64,000 nt of DNA from Saccharopolyspora gloriosae (GTDB lineage Bacteria > Actinomycetota > Actinomycetes > Mycobacteriales > Pseudonocardiaceae), in NCBI RefSeq assembly GCF_022828475.1, contig NZ_CP059557.1, positions 6,185,470-6,249,469 on the forward strand, in the 5' to 3' direction. Under the pieces are notes generated by a model. It worked only from the letters and a program-made list of their open reading frames with translations. It was not told the origin of the DNA and ran no database searches. Position numbers and translations under genes: made by a program. Numbering within the stretch: the stretch's first letter is position 1; every line of letters begins with the position of its first letter. Positions 43,946-51,007 of the stretch are shown here, in pieces.

Positions 43946-44005
43946 CACCGCACCGTGGGGGTCCGCGGGGGCTCGGCCCCCGAGACAAACACGCGGAACG
44001 CAAAA

Positions 44006-44034
44006 AGGCCCGCACCCTCCGCGGGCACGGGCCT
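44006..44034 (-). terminator. Rho-independent terminator of tRNA-Ala
   Basis: On the minus strand AGGCCCG (44028-44034) pairs with CGGGCCT (44006-44012), with a smaller GC-rich stem in the loop. TTTTTG follows directly. Confidence 0.8.
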
Positions 44035-44043
44035 CCTACTGCG

Positions 44044-44116
44044 TGGAGCTGAGGGGAATCGAACCCCTGACCTTCTCGATGCGAACGAGACGCGCTACCA
44101 ACTGCGCTACAGCCCC
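44044..44116 (-). tRNA. tRNA-Ala (anticodon CGC)
   Basis: A 73-nt cloverleaf: acceptor GGGGCTG pairs with CAGCTCC including the G3-U70 pair that identifies alanine tRNAs. The anticodon stem is TCTCG/CGAGA around TTCGCAT (anticodon CGC), the T loop contains GGTTCGATTCC, and the discriminator is A. CCA is not encoded. Confidence 0.96.
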
Positions 44117-44192
44117 TTGCCTGAGTGCTGTCGTAGCTTAGCAGGGCTCCAACAGCACTCCGCGCACCCCCCTCCACTGGGGAGCGCGGAAC

Positions 44193-44975
44193 CTATTCGC
44201 CCACCGCACGGCGGTAAGGCTGCCAGGTTCGCTCGTCGAGCTCGTCGAACATCGGGTCCTCGTCGTCGATCTCGACGACGACGGCACCGGTGTTCCGGGG
44301 CGCCGGGCCGCGCGGCTCGTCCAGCTCGTCCCGCTCGTCGTACTCGTCGAGCGCGGGTTCGCCGTATTCGAGGTCGTCCTCGTCCTCTTCTTCCCGAGCC
44401 GCGGACATCCGCGCGAGACGACGTTCGCGGATCTCTTGCTCGATGTGGACCTGGCGACGCAGGTAGGTCAGGTAGCCGACGATGGCGAGGTCGACGACGA
44501 CGTGCACCGCCCACATCGGAGTCCAGGCGAACACCGCGATCAACGCGGTGGTGATCGCGGTGACCACCATCGCGATCGTGATCCGTTGCCTGCGCGCGTA
44601 TTTGGTGCGCGCGGTGAGCGCGGCCGCTTCGGGATCGAATCCGCCGCGGCCGGGCCGGTACCGGCGGCCGGCGCGGACGTCGTCGCTGTAGACCCGGCGC
44701 CGCTGACCGTCGTCCAACTCGTCGGACTCGTCGAATTCGTCGACCTCCGCGGGGTCGATGTCCTCGTGCCGGTCGGTGTCGGCCATGCCGTACGCCTCCT
44801 GCGCCCTATCCGTTCCCACACCGGTCGCGGACCGGTCACTGCCCCTGCGCACCACTCGTGCCGCCAGTGCCGAGTCCGTCGTTTTGGACACTTCCTGCCG
44901 GCGACGGGCGAACATCGGAACGAGCACGACCAACCACGCCGCCGCAAGCGCCGCGAAGATCAATGAACTGGGCAC
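44193..44975 (-). CDS. sepX: Divisome membrane protein SepX/GlpR-like
   Basis: A 260-residue membrane protein with one N-terminal helix (SLIFAALAAAWLVVLVPMFA), a basic/acidic cytosolic linker, two central helices (MVVTAITTALIAVFAWTPMW and VHVVVDLAIVGYLTYLRR) and a highly acidic C-terminal tail. Topology and position directly after the moeA-like and rimJ-like genes match Rv0996 and the actinobacterial SepX/GlpR, the membrane partner of the gephyrin-like protein Glp at the division septum. GTG 44975 (VPSSLIF) follows GGGGGAGG. The call rests on context and topology more than on a motif. tRNA-Ala lies downstream on the same strand. Confidence 0.75.
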   Translation of the reverse strand: MPSSLIFAALAAAWLVVLVPMFARRRQEVSKTTDSALAARVVRRGSDRSATGVGTDRAQEAYGMADTDRHEDIDPAEVDEFDESDELDDGQRRRVYSDDVRAGRRYRPGRGGFDPEAAALTARTKYARRQRITIAMVVTAITTALIAVFAWTPMWAVHVVVDLAIVGYLTYLRRQVHIEQEIRERRLARMSAAREEEDEDDLEYGEPALDEYDERDELDEPRGPAPRNTGAVVVEIDDEDPMFDELDERTWQPYRRAVGE

Positions 44976-45238
44976 GCCTCGCCACCTCCCCCTGGCTGCC
45001 TGCCGCACACTGCTGCGACCGCCACGCTAGCCACTTCTGTCACATCTGTCTCTGAGCCACGCCGACCGATTTTCGTTTCGCTCCCGAGGCAGAAAACCCC
45101 ACGTCCGAAACGCGAGAGGGGACGCGATGCCCCGGCGTGTCGGCATTCGCACGCCTGGGAGCAGCGGAAATACACTCAGTCGAGCGACGGGCGGCGATGG
45201 CTCGGTGACGAAGGTCTCGGTGGCGCGAACGCCGAATT

Positions 45239-45913
45239 TCAGGTGTATCGGGCTCGTCCGCTGCGCACCAGCGCCGCCGCCGCGCCCGAAGGGTGGTCTT
45301 CGACGGTGAGCCCGAAGACGTAGTGGTCGCGCCAGGCTCCCTCGACGTCGAGGTAGCGCTCGAACAGTCCCTCGCGGCGGAAACCGGCCTTCTCCAGCAC
45401 GCGCAGGCTCGGTGCGTTCTCCGGCCGCACCGTGGCTTCCAGCCGGTGCAGACCGGCCGGGCCGAAGCAGTGATCGACGGTCAGCGCGACGGCCGCCGTG
45501 GCGACACCGCCACCCGACAGGCCTTCGGCGACCCAGTAGCCGACCCAGGCCGAACGCAGCGCCCCCCGCACGATGTTGCCCACGGTGAGCTGACCCGCGA
45601 ACCTGCCGTCCACTGTGATCGCGAACGGCAGCGCGTGACCGCGACGCGCCAGGCCCCGCAGCGCGCTCCACTGCGCGGGCCAGGCCAGCAGTGCGTTGCG
45701 GTCCCGCCAGTCCCCGATCGTCGTCGGCTCCCAGCGTTGCAGGTAGGTCCGGTCGCGCAGCCGCAGCCCGCTCCACGCCGACGCGTCCAACAACCGCGGC
45801 GGCCGCAGTTCGACGGCTCCGGCGGACACCAGCAGCGGTCCCGGCCGCGCCGGCCAGCCCGGATGGCGGGAGGGGAACAGTGCTTCGGAGTCCTCGGACA
45901 TGGACGGGGTCAC
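45239..45913 (-). CDS. rimJ: GNAT family acetyltransferase, RimJ/RimL type
   Basis: A 224-residue GNAT acetyltransferase. VELRPPRLLDASAWSGLRLR begins the RimJ-like domain, followed by WEPTTIGDWRDRNAL, GQLTVGNIVRGALRSAWVGY, the acetyl-CoA-binding VATAAVALTVDHCFGPAGLH, and the diagnostic RLEATVRPENAPSLRVLEKA with GFRREGLFERYLDVEGAWRD. In E. coli RimJ acetylates the N-terminus of ribosomal protein S5; the target here is unknown. It overlaps the moeA-like gene by four bases, so both are co-translated. The same pair occurs as Rv0994-Rv0995. Confidence 0.88.
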   Translation of the reverse strand: MTPSMSEDSEALFPSRHPGWPARPGPLLVSAGAVELRPPRLLDASAWSGLRLRDRTYLQRWEPTTIGDWRDRNALLAWPAQWSALRGLARRGHALPFAITVDGRFAGQLTVGNIVRGALRSAWVGYWVAEGLSGGGVATAAVALTVDHCFGPAGLHRLEATVRPENAPSLRVLEKAGFRREGLFERYLDVEGAWRDHYVFGLTVEDHPSGAAAALVRSGRARYT

Positions 45914-47133
45914 GCGCGCTGGGACAGGAACCGGACCCGCACGTCCTCTCCGGTGCCGACCTCGGTGACGTCCTCGTCGATCAAGATCAGGCAGTTCGCC
46001 TCCGCCAGCGACGCGAGCAGATGCGATCCGGAGGTGCCCAGCGGCTGCACCATGTAGGAATCGGTCTCCGGGTCGCGCAGCAGCTGTCCTCTGAGGAATC
46101 CGCGGCGTCCCGAAGTCGAGGTCACCGGGGACAGCAGGTTCGCCGTGACGATGCGGCGGTGCGGATTGCCGCGGCCCAGCGCGGAGCGGATCAACGGTCG
46201 CACCAGCACTTCGAAGACGACCAGCGAACTCACGGCGTTGCCGGGCAGCAGGAACGTCGGCACCTCGTCCGGGCCGAGCCTGCCGAAGGCCTGCATCGAA
46301 CCGGGCTGCATCGCGATCCGCGTGGCGTCGAGCTCGCCGAGGTCGCCCAGCGCTGCGCGAACCTCGCCGCCGAGCGCGCCGCCGACGCCACCGGCGATCA
46401 CCACGATCTCGGACAGCAGCAACCGGCCCTCGACGACCTCGCGCAGCCGCTTCGGATCGGTGCTGACGATGCCGACGCGGGTGACCTCGGCACCGGCGTC
46501 GCGAGCCGCGGCGGCCAGCGCGTAGGAGTTGACGTCGTAGACCTGTCCCTGGCCCGGCGTCCGGTCCACGTCGACCAGCTCGTCGCCCAGCGACAGCACC
46601 GACACCCGCGGCCGCGGATGCACCAGCACCTTGTCCCTGCCGACCGCCGCGAGCAGCCCGACCTGGGCGGACCCGATCGCCGAGCCGCGGCGGACCGCGA
46701 GATCACCGGTCTGCACGTCCTCGCCCGCTCGGCGCACGAACGCCGCGGAGGGCACGCCTTGGCGGACCGTGACCTTCGCGGGGTGCTCGTCGGTGTAGTC
46801 CAGCGGTACGACGGCGTCGGCCAGCGTCGGCAACGGCGAGCCGGCCGTCACCCGCACCGCCTGGCCGGGCTGCAGCCGCCGAGCCTGCCGGGAACCGGAG
46901 GTGATCTCGCCGACCACCGGCAGCACCGAGGCCTCGTCCGCGTCGTTGTGCACGTCGACGCTGCGCACCGCGTAGCCGTCCACGGCGGCCTGGTCGAAAC
47001 CGGGAAGTGCCTGTCCGGCAACGATCTCCTCAGCGCACAACAATCCTTGCGCTTCGGAGATCGCCACCCGTACCGGCGCGGGCCGCACCGCGGCGGTGAG
47101 AACACGCGCGAGCTGCTCGTCCACTGACCTCAT
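45910..47133 (-). CDS. glp: MoeA/gephyrin-like protein (probable Glp)
   Basis: A 407-residue MoeA-fold protein. MoeA inserts molybdate into molybdopterin, but in Actinobacteria a paralogue, Glp, binds FtsZ at the septum. Family blocks are ALPGFDQAAVDGYAVRSVDV (the active-site Asp region), VSVLSLGDELVDVDRTPGQG, VYDVNSYALAAAARDAGAEV and PTFLLPGNAVSSLVVFEVLV. The segment that in MoeA reads SGGVS is here VIAGGVGGALGG, which weakens the case for molybdenum insertion. Together with the downstream sepX-like gene, this favours Glp. GTG/ATG choice: the frame from 47133 (MRSVDEQLARVL) has a good fit. It is 42 bp after galU. Confidence 0.85.
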   Translation of the reverse strand: MRSVDEQLARVLTAAVRPAPVRVAISEAQGLLCAEEIVAGQALPGFDQAAVDGYAVRSVDVHNDADEASVLPVVGEITSGSRQARRLQPGQAVRVTAGSPLPTLADAVVPLDYTDEHPAKVTVRQGVPSAAFVRRAGEDVQTGDLAVRRGSAIGSAQVGLLAAVGRDKVLVHPRPRVSVLSLGDELVDVDRTPGQGQVYDVNSYALAAAARDAGAEVTRVGIVSTDPKRLREVVEGRLLLSEIVVIAGGVGGALGGEVRAALGDLGELDATRIAMQPGSMQAFGRLGPDEVPTFLLPGNAVSSLVVFEVLVRPLIRSALGRGNPHRRIVTANLLSPVTSTSGRRGFLRGQLLRDPETDSYMVQPLGTSGSHLLASLAEANCLILIDEDVTEVGTGEDVRVRFLSQRA

Positions 47134-47175
47134 GGCACTCGACCTCTTCCGGGCGGAGCCGAGGTCGCATCGACG

Positions 47176-48075
47176 TCAGCTCCTGTTCAGCCTTGCTCCG
47201 AGCCAGTCCCGCAGATCCGGCCCGTACTCGGGATCGTCCAGCGCGAAGTCCACCGCAGCTTTGAGGAAACCGCCAGGATTTCCCAAGTCGTGTCGCGTGC
47301 CTCGGTGTACGACGACATGCACCGGATGACCCTCGGAGATCAGCAACGCTACGGCATCGGTGAGTTGAAGCTCACCTCCGGCACCGGGTTCGATGCGCTT
47401 GAGCGCGTCGAACACCGCCCGATCGAGCAGGTAGCGCCCGGCGGCCGCGAAGCTGGACGGAGCGTCCTGCGGCGCGGGTTTCTCCACCATGCCGCGGACC
47501 TGCTTCACGTCGTCCTCGTCGGTGTCGGCGACGTCGAAGACGCCGTACGAGGAGACCTGCTCACTCGGCACGTCGAAGGCGCACAGCACGCTGCCGCCGT
47601 GGCGGGCGCGGGTCTCCGCCATCTTGGTCAGCACTCCGTTGGGCAGCACCAGGTCGTCGGGCAGCAGCACCGCGACGGCGTCGTCGGCGGCGTCCAGGTT
47701 GTCCTCGGCACAGCTGACGGCGTGCCCGAGGCCGAGGGCCTCGTTCTGCAGGGCGGTCTCCGCCTTGATCAGTTCGGGGGCGCGTCGGACCTTCTCGAGC
47801 AGGGCGTCCTTGCCCCGCTCGCGCAGCGTCCGCTCCAGTTCAGGGGCGGGCTGGAAGTAGTCGGTGACGGCCTTCTTGTCCGGGGAGGTCACGATCACGA
47901 GGCGCTCGGCGCCCGCTTCGGCGGCTTCGGTCGCCACCAGTTGGATCCCCGGGGTGTCGACGACGGGCAGCAGTTCCTTGGGTACGGCCTTGGTGGTCGG
48001 CAGGAACCGGGTGCCCAGGCCCGCTGCGGGCACGATGGCAGTGCGGAACGCGGGGTTGCTGGCAGCGGTGTTCAT
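47176..48075 (-). CDS. galU: UTP--glucose-1-phosphate uridylyltransferase
   Basis: GalU makes UDP-glucose, the donor for UDP-galactose, arabinogalactan, trehalose and glycogen-type products. The 299-residue protein shows AIVPAAGLGTRFLPTTKAVP, KELLPVVDTPGIQLVATEAA, VTSPDKKAVTDYFQ, AVLLPDDLVLP, GMVEKPAPQDAPSSFAAAGR and the terminal HDLGNPGGFLKAAVDFAL. ATG 48075 is in a 37-bp divergent promoter shared with the cyclo-ligase gene; a -10-like GATAGGCT lies about 12 bp upstream, so the leader is very short or absent. It begins the galU-glp-rimJ-sepX run. Confidence 0.96.
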   Translation of the reverse strand: MNTAASNPAFRTAIVPAAGLGTRFLPTTKAVPKELLPVVDTPGIQLVATEAAEAGAERLVIVTSPDKKAVTDYFQPAPELERTLRERGKDALLEKVRRAPELIKAETALQNEALGLGHAVSCAEDNLDAADDAVAVLLPDDLVLPNGVLTKMAETRARHGGSVLCAFDVPSEQVSSYGVFDVADTDEDDVKQVRGMVEKPAPQDAPSSFAAAGRYLLDRAVFDALKRIEPGAGGELQLTDAVALLISEGHPVHVVVHRGTRHDLGNPGGFLKAAVDFALDDPEYGPDLRDWLGARLNRS

Positions 48076-48112
48076 GACCGGAGAGCCTATCGGGCGCACC
48101 TATGGTGGAACT
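48076..48112. promoter_or_regulatory. Compact divergent promoter between galU and the cyclo-ligase gene
   Basis: Only 37 bp separate the start codons. TATGGT lies six bases before GTG 48113 on the plus strand, and GATAGGCT lies about 11 bases before ATG 48075 on the minus strand. There is no ribosome-binding site for the plus-strand gene, so its mRNA is probably leaderless. Confidence 0.5.
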
Positions 48113-48730
48113 GTGACCTCGCTGGGAGAACTTCGGGAATCCAAAGCGGAATGGCGGCGAACGCTGGCCGAACGCAGACGGAGCATCGACGAAACCACAC
48201 GATCAGTGGAAGCCGAGTCGCTGCGTTCGGTGGTGCTGCACTGGTCCGAGCAGCGCATGCCTCGGGTCTTGGCCGCGTACGTGCCGGTGCGGGGCGAGCC
48301 CGGGTCGACGGCGATGCTCGACGCCCTGCGGGAAGCCGGAAGCCGGGTGCTGCTGCCGGTAGTGGTCGGCGCGGCCCCGCTGGAGTGGGCGGAGTACACG
48401 GGCGCCGACTCCTTGGATCCGGCTCGGTACGGCTTGCTGGAGCCGAACGGGCCGCGGCTCGGGGCCGCCGAGATCAGGACCGCCGATGCGATCCTGGTGC
48501 CCGCGCTGGCGGTGGATCACCGCGGTGTCCGGTTGGGCAGGGGCGCCGGGCACTACGACCGGTCGTTGCCGTTGGCGGCCCCGGCGGCTCGGGTGATCGG
48601 GGTGGTGCGTGATTCCGAGTTCGTGGCGTCGTTGCCCGGTGAAGAACACGACGTGCGGATGCATGCGGTGATGACGCCTGGTCATGGCGTCGTCGAGATC
48701 GGCGCCGCGGACTCCGGGCACGCAGTGTGA
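48113..48730 (+). CDS. 5-formyltetrahydrofolate cyclo-ligase
   Basis: This 205-residue enzyme converts 5-formyl-THF to 5,10-methenyl-THF using ATP, returning a storage folate to one-carbon metabolism. Family features are the N-terminal basic region LRESKAEWRRTLAERRRSID, YVPVRGEPGSTAMLDAL, GRRGAGHYDR-like VRLGRGAGHYDRSLP (the substrate/ATP loop), VIGVVRDSEFV and EEHDVRMHAVMTPGHGVVEI. GTG 48113 is used because it directly follows a -10-like TATGGT. Its place opposite galU matches Rv0992c-Rv0993. Confidence 0.94.
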   Translation: MTSLGELRESKAEWRRTLAERRRSIDETTRSVEAESLRSVVLHWSEQRMPRVLAAYVPVRGEPGSTAMLDALREAGSRVLLPVVVGAAPLEWAEYTGADSLDPARYGLLEPNGPRLGAAEIRTADAILVPALAVDHRGVRLGRGAGHYDRSLPLAAPAARVIGVVRDSEFVASLPGEEHDVRMHAVMTPGHGVVEIGAADSGHAV

Positions 48731-48775
48731 CCTAAGAGTGTTTGCGCTGGGCACCTCGTTTGACGCATCATCGTG

Positions 48776-48802
48776 CTGGCACTCTGTTCATTCGAGTGCC
48801 AA
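48776..48802 (+). promoter_or_regulatory. CIRCE operator (HrcA site)
   Basis: CTGGCACTC-N9-GAGTGCCAA corresponds to the CIRCE consensus TTAGCACTC-N9-GAGTGCTAA. The nine-base spacer is exact and the arms are mutually complementary. It lies 28 bp before the start of the FmdB/Ruc gene, with a TTGACG -35-like box just upstream at 48760. HrcA should repress the gene at normal temperature. Confidence 0.9.
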
Positions 48803-48829
48803 CACGATGACGCCCGGAGGTTGACGGCC

Positions 48830-49183
48830 GTGCCCACCTACCAGTACGCCTGCACTGAATGCGAACACCGTTTCGAGACGGTGCAGTCCTTCAGTGAGGA
48901 CTCGTTGACCGAGTGCCCGCAGTGCACCGGTCGGCTCCGGAAGCTGTTCAACGCGGTGGGCATCGTGTTCAAGGGCAGCGGCTTCTACCGCACCGACAAC
49001 CGGTCGAACTCGAATTCCGGTTCGGGTTCGTCGTCGGGATCCTCGTCGTCCGGGGAGTCTTCGAGCTCCGGCTCGTCGAGCTCGTCCACGGACTCGTCTT
49101 CGTCCTCTTCGTCCTCTTCGTCGTCGAATTCCTCTTCCGGCTCTTCGTCGAGTTCCTCGTCGACGACCGCGGCGGCTTCCTGA
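48830..49183 (+). CDS. ruc: FmdB-family zinc-ribbon protein, Ruc-like redox/heat-regulated chaperone
   Basis: The 117-residue protein has an N-terminal zinc ribbon, PTYQYACTECEHRFE and ECPQCTGRLRKLFNAVG with four cysteines in two CxxC pairs, then VFKGSGFYRTDNRS. The last ~60 residues are almost all Ser with some Gly, Asn, Glu and Thr. In M. tuberculosis the positional equivalent Rv0991c (Ruc) is a chaperone activated by oxidation that works with DnaK and has a disordered tail. The CIRCE site upstream and the cyclo-ligase before it match that locus. GTG 48830 follows CCGGAGG. Chaperone activity is inferred from context and family. Confidence 0.87.
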   Translation: MPTYQYACTECEHRFETVQSFSEDSLTECPQCTGRLRKLFNAVGIVFKGSGFYRTDNRSNSNSGSGSSSGSSSSGESSSSGSSSSSTDSSSSSSSSSSSNSSSGSSSSSSSTTAAAS

Positions 49184-49212
49184 GCGGTTTCGCCCCGGCT
49201 CCGCAGGATCGT

Positions 49213-49240
49213 CGACCGCTTTTCGCGGTCGGCGATTTTT
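49213..49240 (+). terminator. Rho-independent terminator of the ruc-like gene
   Basis: CGACCGC (49213-49219) pairs with GCGGTCG (49225-49231) around TTTTC/TTTTC-type loop, followed by GCGATTTTT ending at 49240. Confidence 0.85.
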
Positions 49241-49277
49241 CTGCGCTAGTGGCAAATTTCAGCCTTGAGGCTTGAAG

Positions 49278-49305
49278 TTGTCCACAGGCAGTCGATTCAT
49301 CCACA
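49278..49305 (+). promoter_or_regulatory. DnaA-box-like pair upstream of the SAF-domain gene
   Basis: TTGTCCACA (49278-49286) is a full actinobacterial DnaA 9-mer, and TCATCCACA (49297-49305) is a near match 19 bp downstream in the same orientation. They lie about 80-105 bp before the next start codon. Chance occurrence is possible. Confidence 0.4.
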
Positions 49306-49383
49306 GATTCCGAACTTGCCCCTGTCCGCGATCCGAGACCTCTTCTAGCGTCGATCACAGCTGGTCGACGACGAGGAGGAATC

Positions 49384-50043
49384 ATGAGCGGGCGGCACGA
49401 GAACGGACCATCGGAAGAATCCACGCGGACGACCGGTCAAGTCCCATTCACCGATTCGCACGGTTCGCGACGCGCGGATTTCGCGAGACGAGATCGACCA
49501 CCGGGACCACCGAATTCCCCCCGGCGGATTCGACACCGGACCGGACGCGCGAGAGACCGCTCCCTCACCCCGAACCTGCGGGACCGAATCAGAGCGCTGC
49601 TGCCCGGACCACCGCCACCACGCGGAACCCGAGCGCTGCTCGCCCGGCGCATCACGGCGGGTGGGCTGTTCGCGCTGGCCGGTGCGCTCGCCGTGCTGCC
49701 CACCGGTACTCCCGGAGAACAGGTGAACCTCGTCGACGCCGAGTCAGCGCAGGCCACCGCAGGCGCGTCGCCGGATCCCGGTCAGGTAGCGGTACCCGTC
49801 CGGCTCGCCGACCCGGCCGTGGCCGACCTGCTGCGACCCGGCGTACGGGTGGACCTGGTCACAACTCCGGAGCACTCCGCCGCCGGCTCGGTGCTGGCCG
49901 AGCGCGTGCCGGTGCTCGCCGTGCACGCCGCCGGAGACGGCGCGGACCAGGGACGACTCGTGCTCGTCGGAATTCCGGAGCAACGGGCCTCGGTGGTGGC
50001 CGGAGCGTCATTGATCCATTCGGTCACCGTTACCCTCCGCTGA
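49384..50043 (+). CDS. SAF-domain/CpaB-RcpC-like membrane-anchored protein
   Basis: A 219-residue protein with a basic, Arg/Pro-rich N-terminus of about 85 residues, one membrane helix (RRITAGGLFALAGALAVLP, about 88-106), and an outer part. The outer part, VAVPVRLADPAVADLLRPGV followed by RVDLVTTPE, resembles the SAF/RcpC region of pilus protein CpaB. No pilus genes are nearby. In position and length it corresponds to Rv0990c, a hypothetical protein reported to be co-regulated with Rv0991c, although a terminator separates the two here. ATG 49384 follows GAGGAGGA. The function is unknown. Confidence 0.75.
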   Translation: MSGRHENGPSEESTRTTGQVPFTDSHGSRRADFARRDRPPGPPNSPRRIRHRTGRARDRSLTPNLRDRIRALLPGPPPPRGTRALLARRITAGGLFALAGALAVLPTGTPGEQVNLVDAESAQATAGASPDPGQVAVPVRLADPAVADLLRPGVRVDLVTTPEHSAAGSVLAERVPVLAVHAAGDGADQGRLVLVGIPEQRASVVAGASLIHSVTVTLR

Positions 50044-50132
50044 GCAGCCGCATGGATGCCTCCCGATCGGCTTCCGCGGCTCCACCGCCCGGGACGGTCT
50101 CGGGCACTTTCGGACGAACAAAGGAGTATGCC

Positions 50133-50624
50133 GTGCTCAAGGGCTTCAAGGACTTCTTGATGCGAGGCAACGTGATCGACCTCGCGGTCGCGGTCGTCGT
50201 CGGCAGCGCGTTCACCGCGCTGGTCACCGCGGTCACGACGAGCGTCATCAAGCCCGTGATCGCCGCGACCGGCGGATCCAACGTGACCGGGCTGTCGTTC
50301 CAGATCCGCGCAGGCAACGACGCCTCGATCATCGACTTCGCCGTGGTGATCAACTCGATCATCACGTTCCTGATCACCGCCGCGGTCGTGTACTTCCTGT
50401 TCGTCATGCCGATGCAGAAGATCCAGGAGCGCCGCAAGAAGGGGGAGGAAGAAGGCCAGTCGGAGCCCACCGACGTGGAGCTGCTGCTGGAGATCCGCGA
50501 CCTGCTGCGCCGCGAGCAGGGCCTGCCCATGGTGAAGGGCCTGTACGAGGTGGACGAGACGACGAGCACGACGAGCACCTCGGTCGCCGCGAAGTCCTCG
50601 AACGGCGACGCCAGCAAGAACTGA
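50133..50624 (+). CDS. mscL: Large-conductance mechanosensitive channel
   Basis: MscL opens under membrane tension and releases solutes during osmotic downshock. The 163-residue protein starts LKGFKDFLMRGNVIDLAVAV (S1 and first helix) with VVGSAFTALVTAVTTSVIKP. The second helix is FAVVINSIITFLITAAVVYF followed by the basic RRKKGEEEGQ. The C-terminal helix DVELLLEIRDLLRREQ is typical of actinobacterial members, and a Ser/Thr-rich tail follows. GTG 50133 has AAGGAG upstream. It follows the SAF gene by 89 bp and lies in the same neighbourhood as Rv0985c. Confidence 0.95.
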   Translation: MLKGFKDFLMRGNVIDLAVAVVVGSAFTALVTAVTTSVIKPVIAATGGSNVTGLSFQIRAGNDASIIDFAVVINSIITFLITAAVVYFLFVMPMQKIQERRKKGEEEGQSEPTDVELLLEIRDLLRREQGLPMVKGLYEVDETTSTTSTSVAAKSSNGDASKN

Positions 50625-50635
50625 CGCCGGCGGAG

Positions 50636-50824
50636 TCAGCCGCCGTGGTGCGGCGGCCGGTTCTCCCGGTACCAGCGCTCGGTCTCCCGCTGATCACCTT
50701 CTCGACGGTCCGGCCCCTCCGATCGTTCGTCGGAAGTGGTCTGCGGGAGCACCTCGCCGAAGATCTCCGCGAGGCGGCGTTTGCGCTGCCGTTCGGTTTC
50801 CGTCACCTCACCATCGTCCCCCAT
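50636..50824 (-). CDS. Small conserved acidic/basic protein, function unknown
   Basis: A 62-residue charged protein (MGDDGEVTETERQRKRRLAE then IFGEVLPQTTSDERSEGPD) ending in YRENRPPHHGG. I recall similar short proteins with RLAEIFGDVLP-TTSDER next to mscL in related actinomycetes, but cannot confirm this. It converges with mscL, 11 bp apart. ATG 50824 is chosen over an upstream in-frame start at 50851. No motif gives a function. Confidence 0.6.
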   Translation of the reverse strand: MGDDGEVTETERQRKRRLAEIFGEVLPQTTSDERSEGPDRREGDQRETERWYRENRPPHHGG

Positions 50825-51007
50825 CCTGGGGAAGTGCGGACGACGGACCACGGCTCGCTTCCTCCGTCAAGATCGTGATGCCACCATGGGTCGCGCACCC
50901 GGGGAGTCCCCGGTGACGGCCGGGACGCGCGATCCCCGCGGCTTCGGGCCGCACGGCAGCACGGCGTTCCGGCCGCCGACAGCGGCAAAGCCACCTGGAG
51001 GCAGCGG

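Larger units (their letters stand above)
43438..44043. other. Gene-free C/A-skewed region between the flavoprotein and tRNA-Ala
   Basis: Of this 606-bp gap, about 43615-43950 is strongly enriched in C and A on the plus strand, with very little T. It includes a degenerate tandem repeat (43794-43945) and, near the tRNA, a terminator. Open frames crossing it on either strand are low-complexity (for example Trp/Val/Gly-rich on the minus strand) and I do not regard them as genes. Confidence 0.7.

Noticed and set aside
43607-43948. Minus-strand frame rich in Trp, Val and Gly opposite the C/A-rich region
   Set aside because: It is explained by the base skew and tandem repeats; it has no conserved motif or ribosome-binding site.
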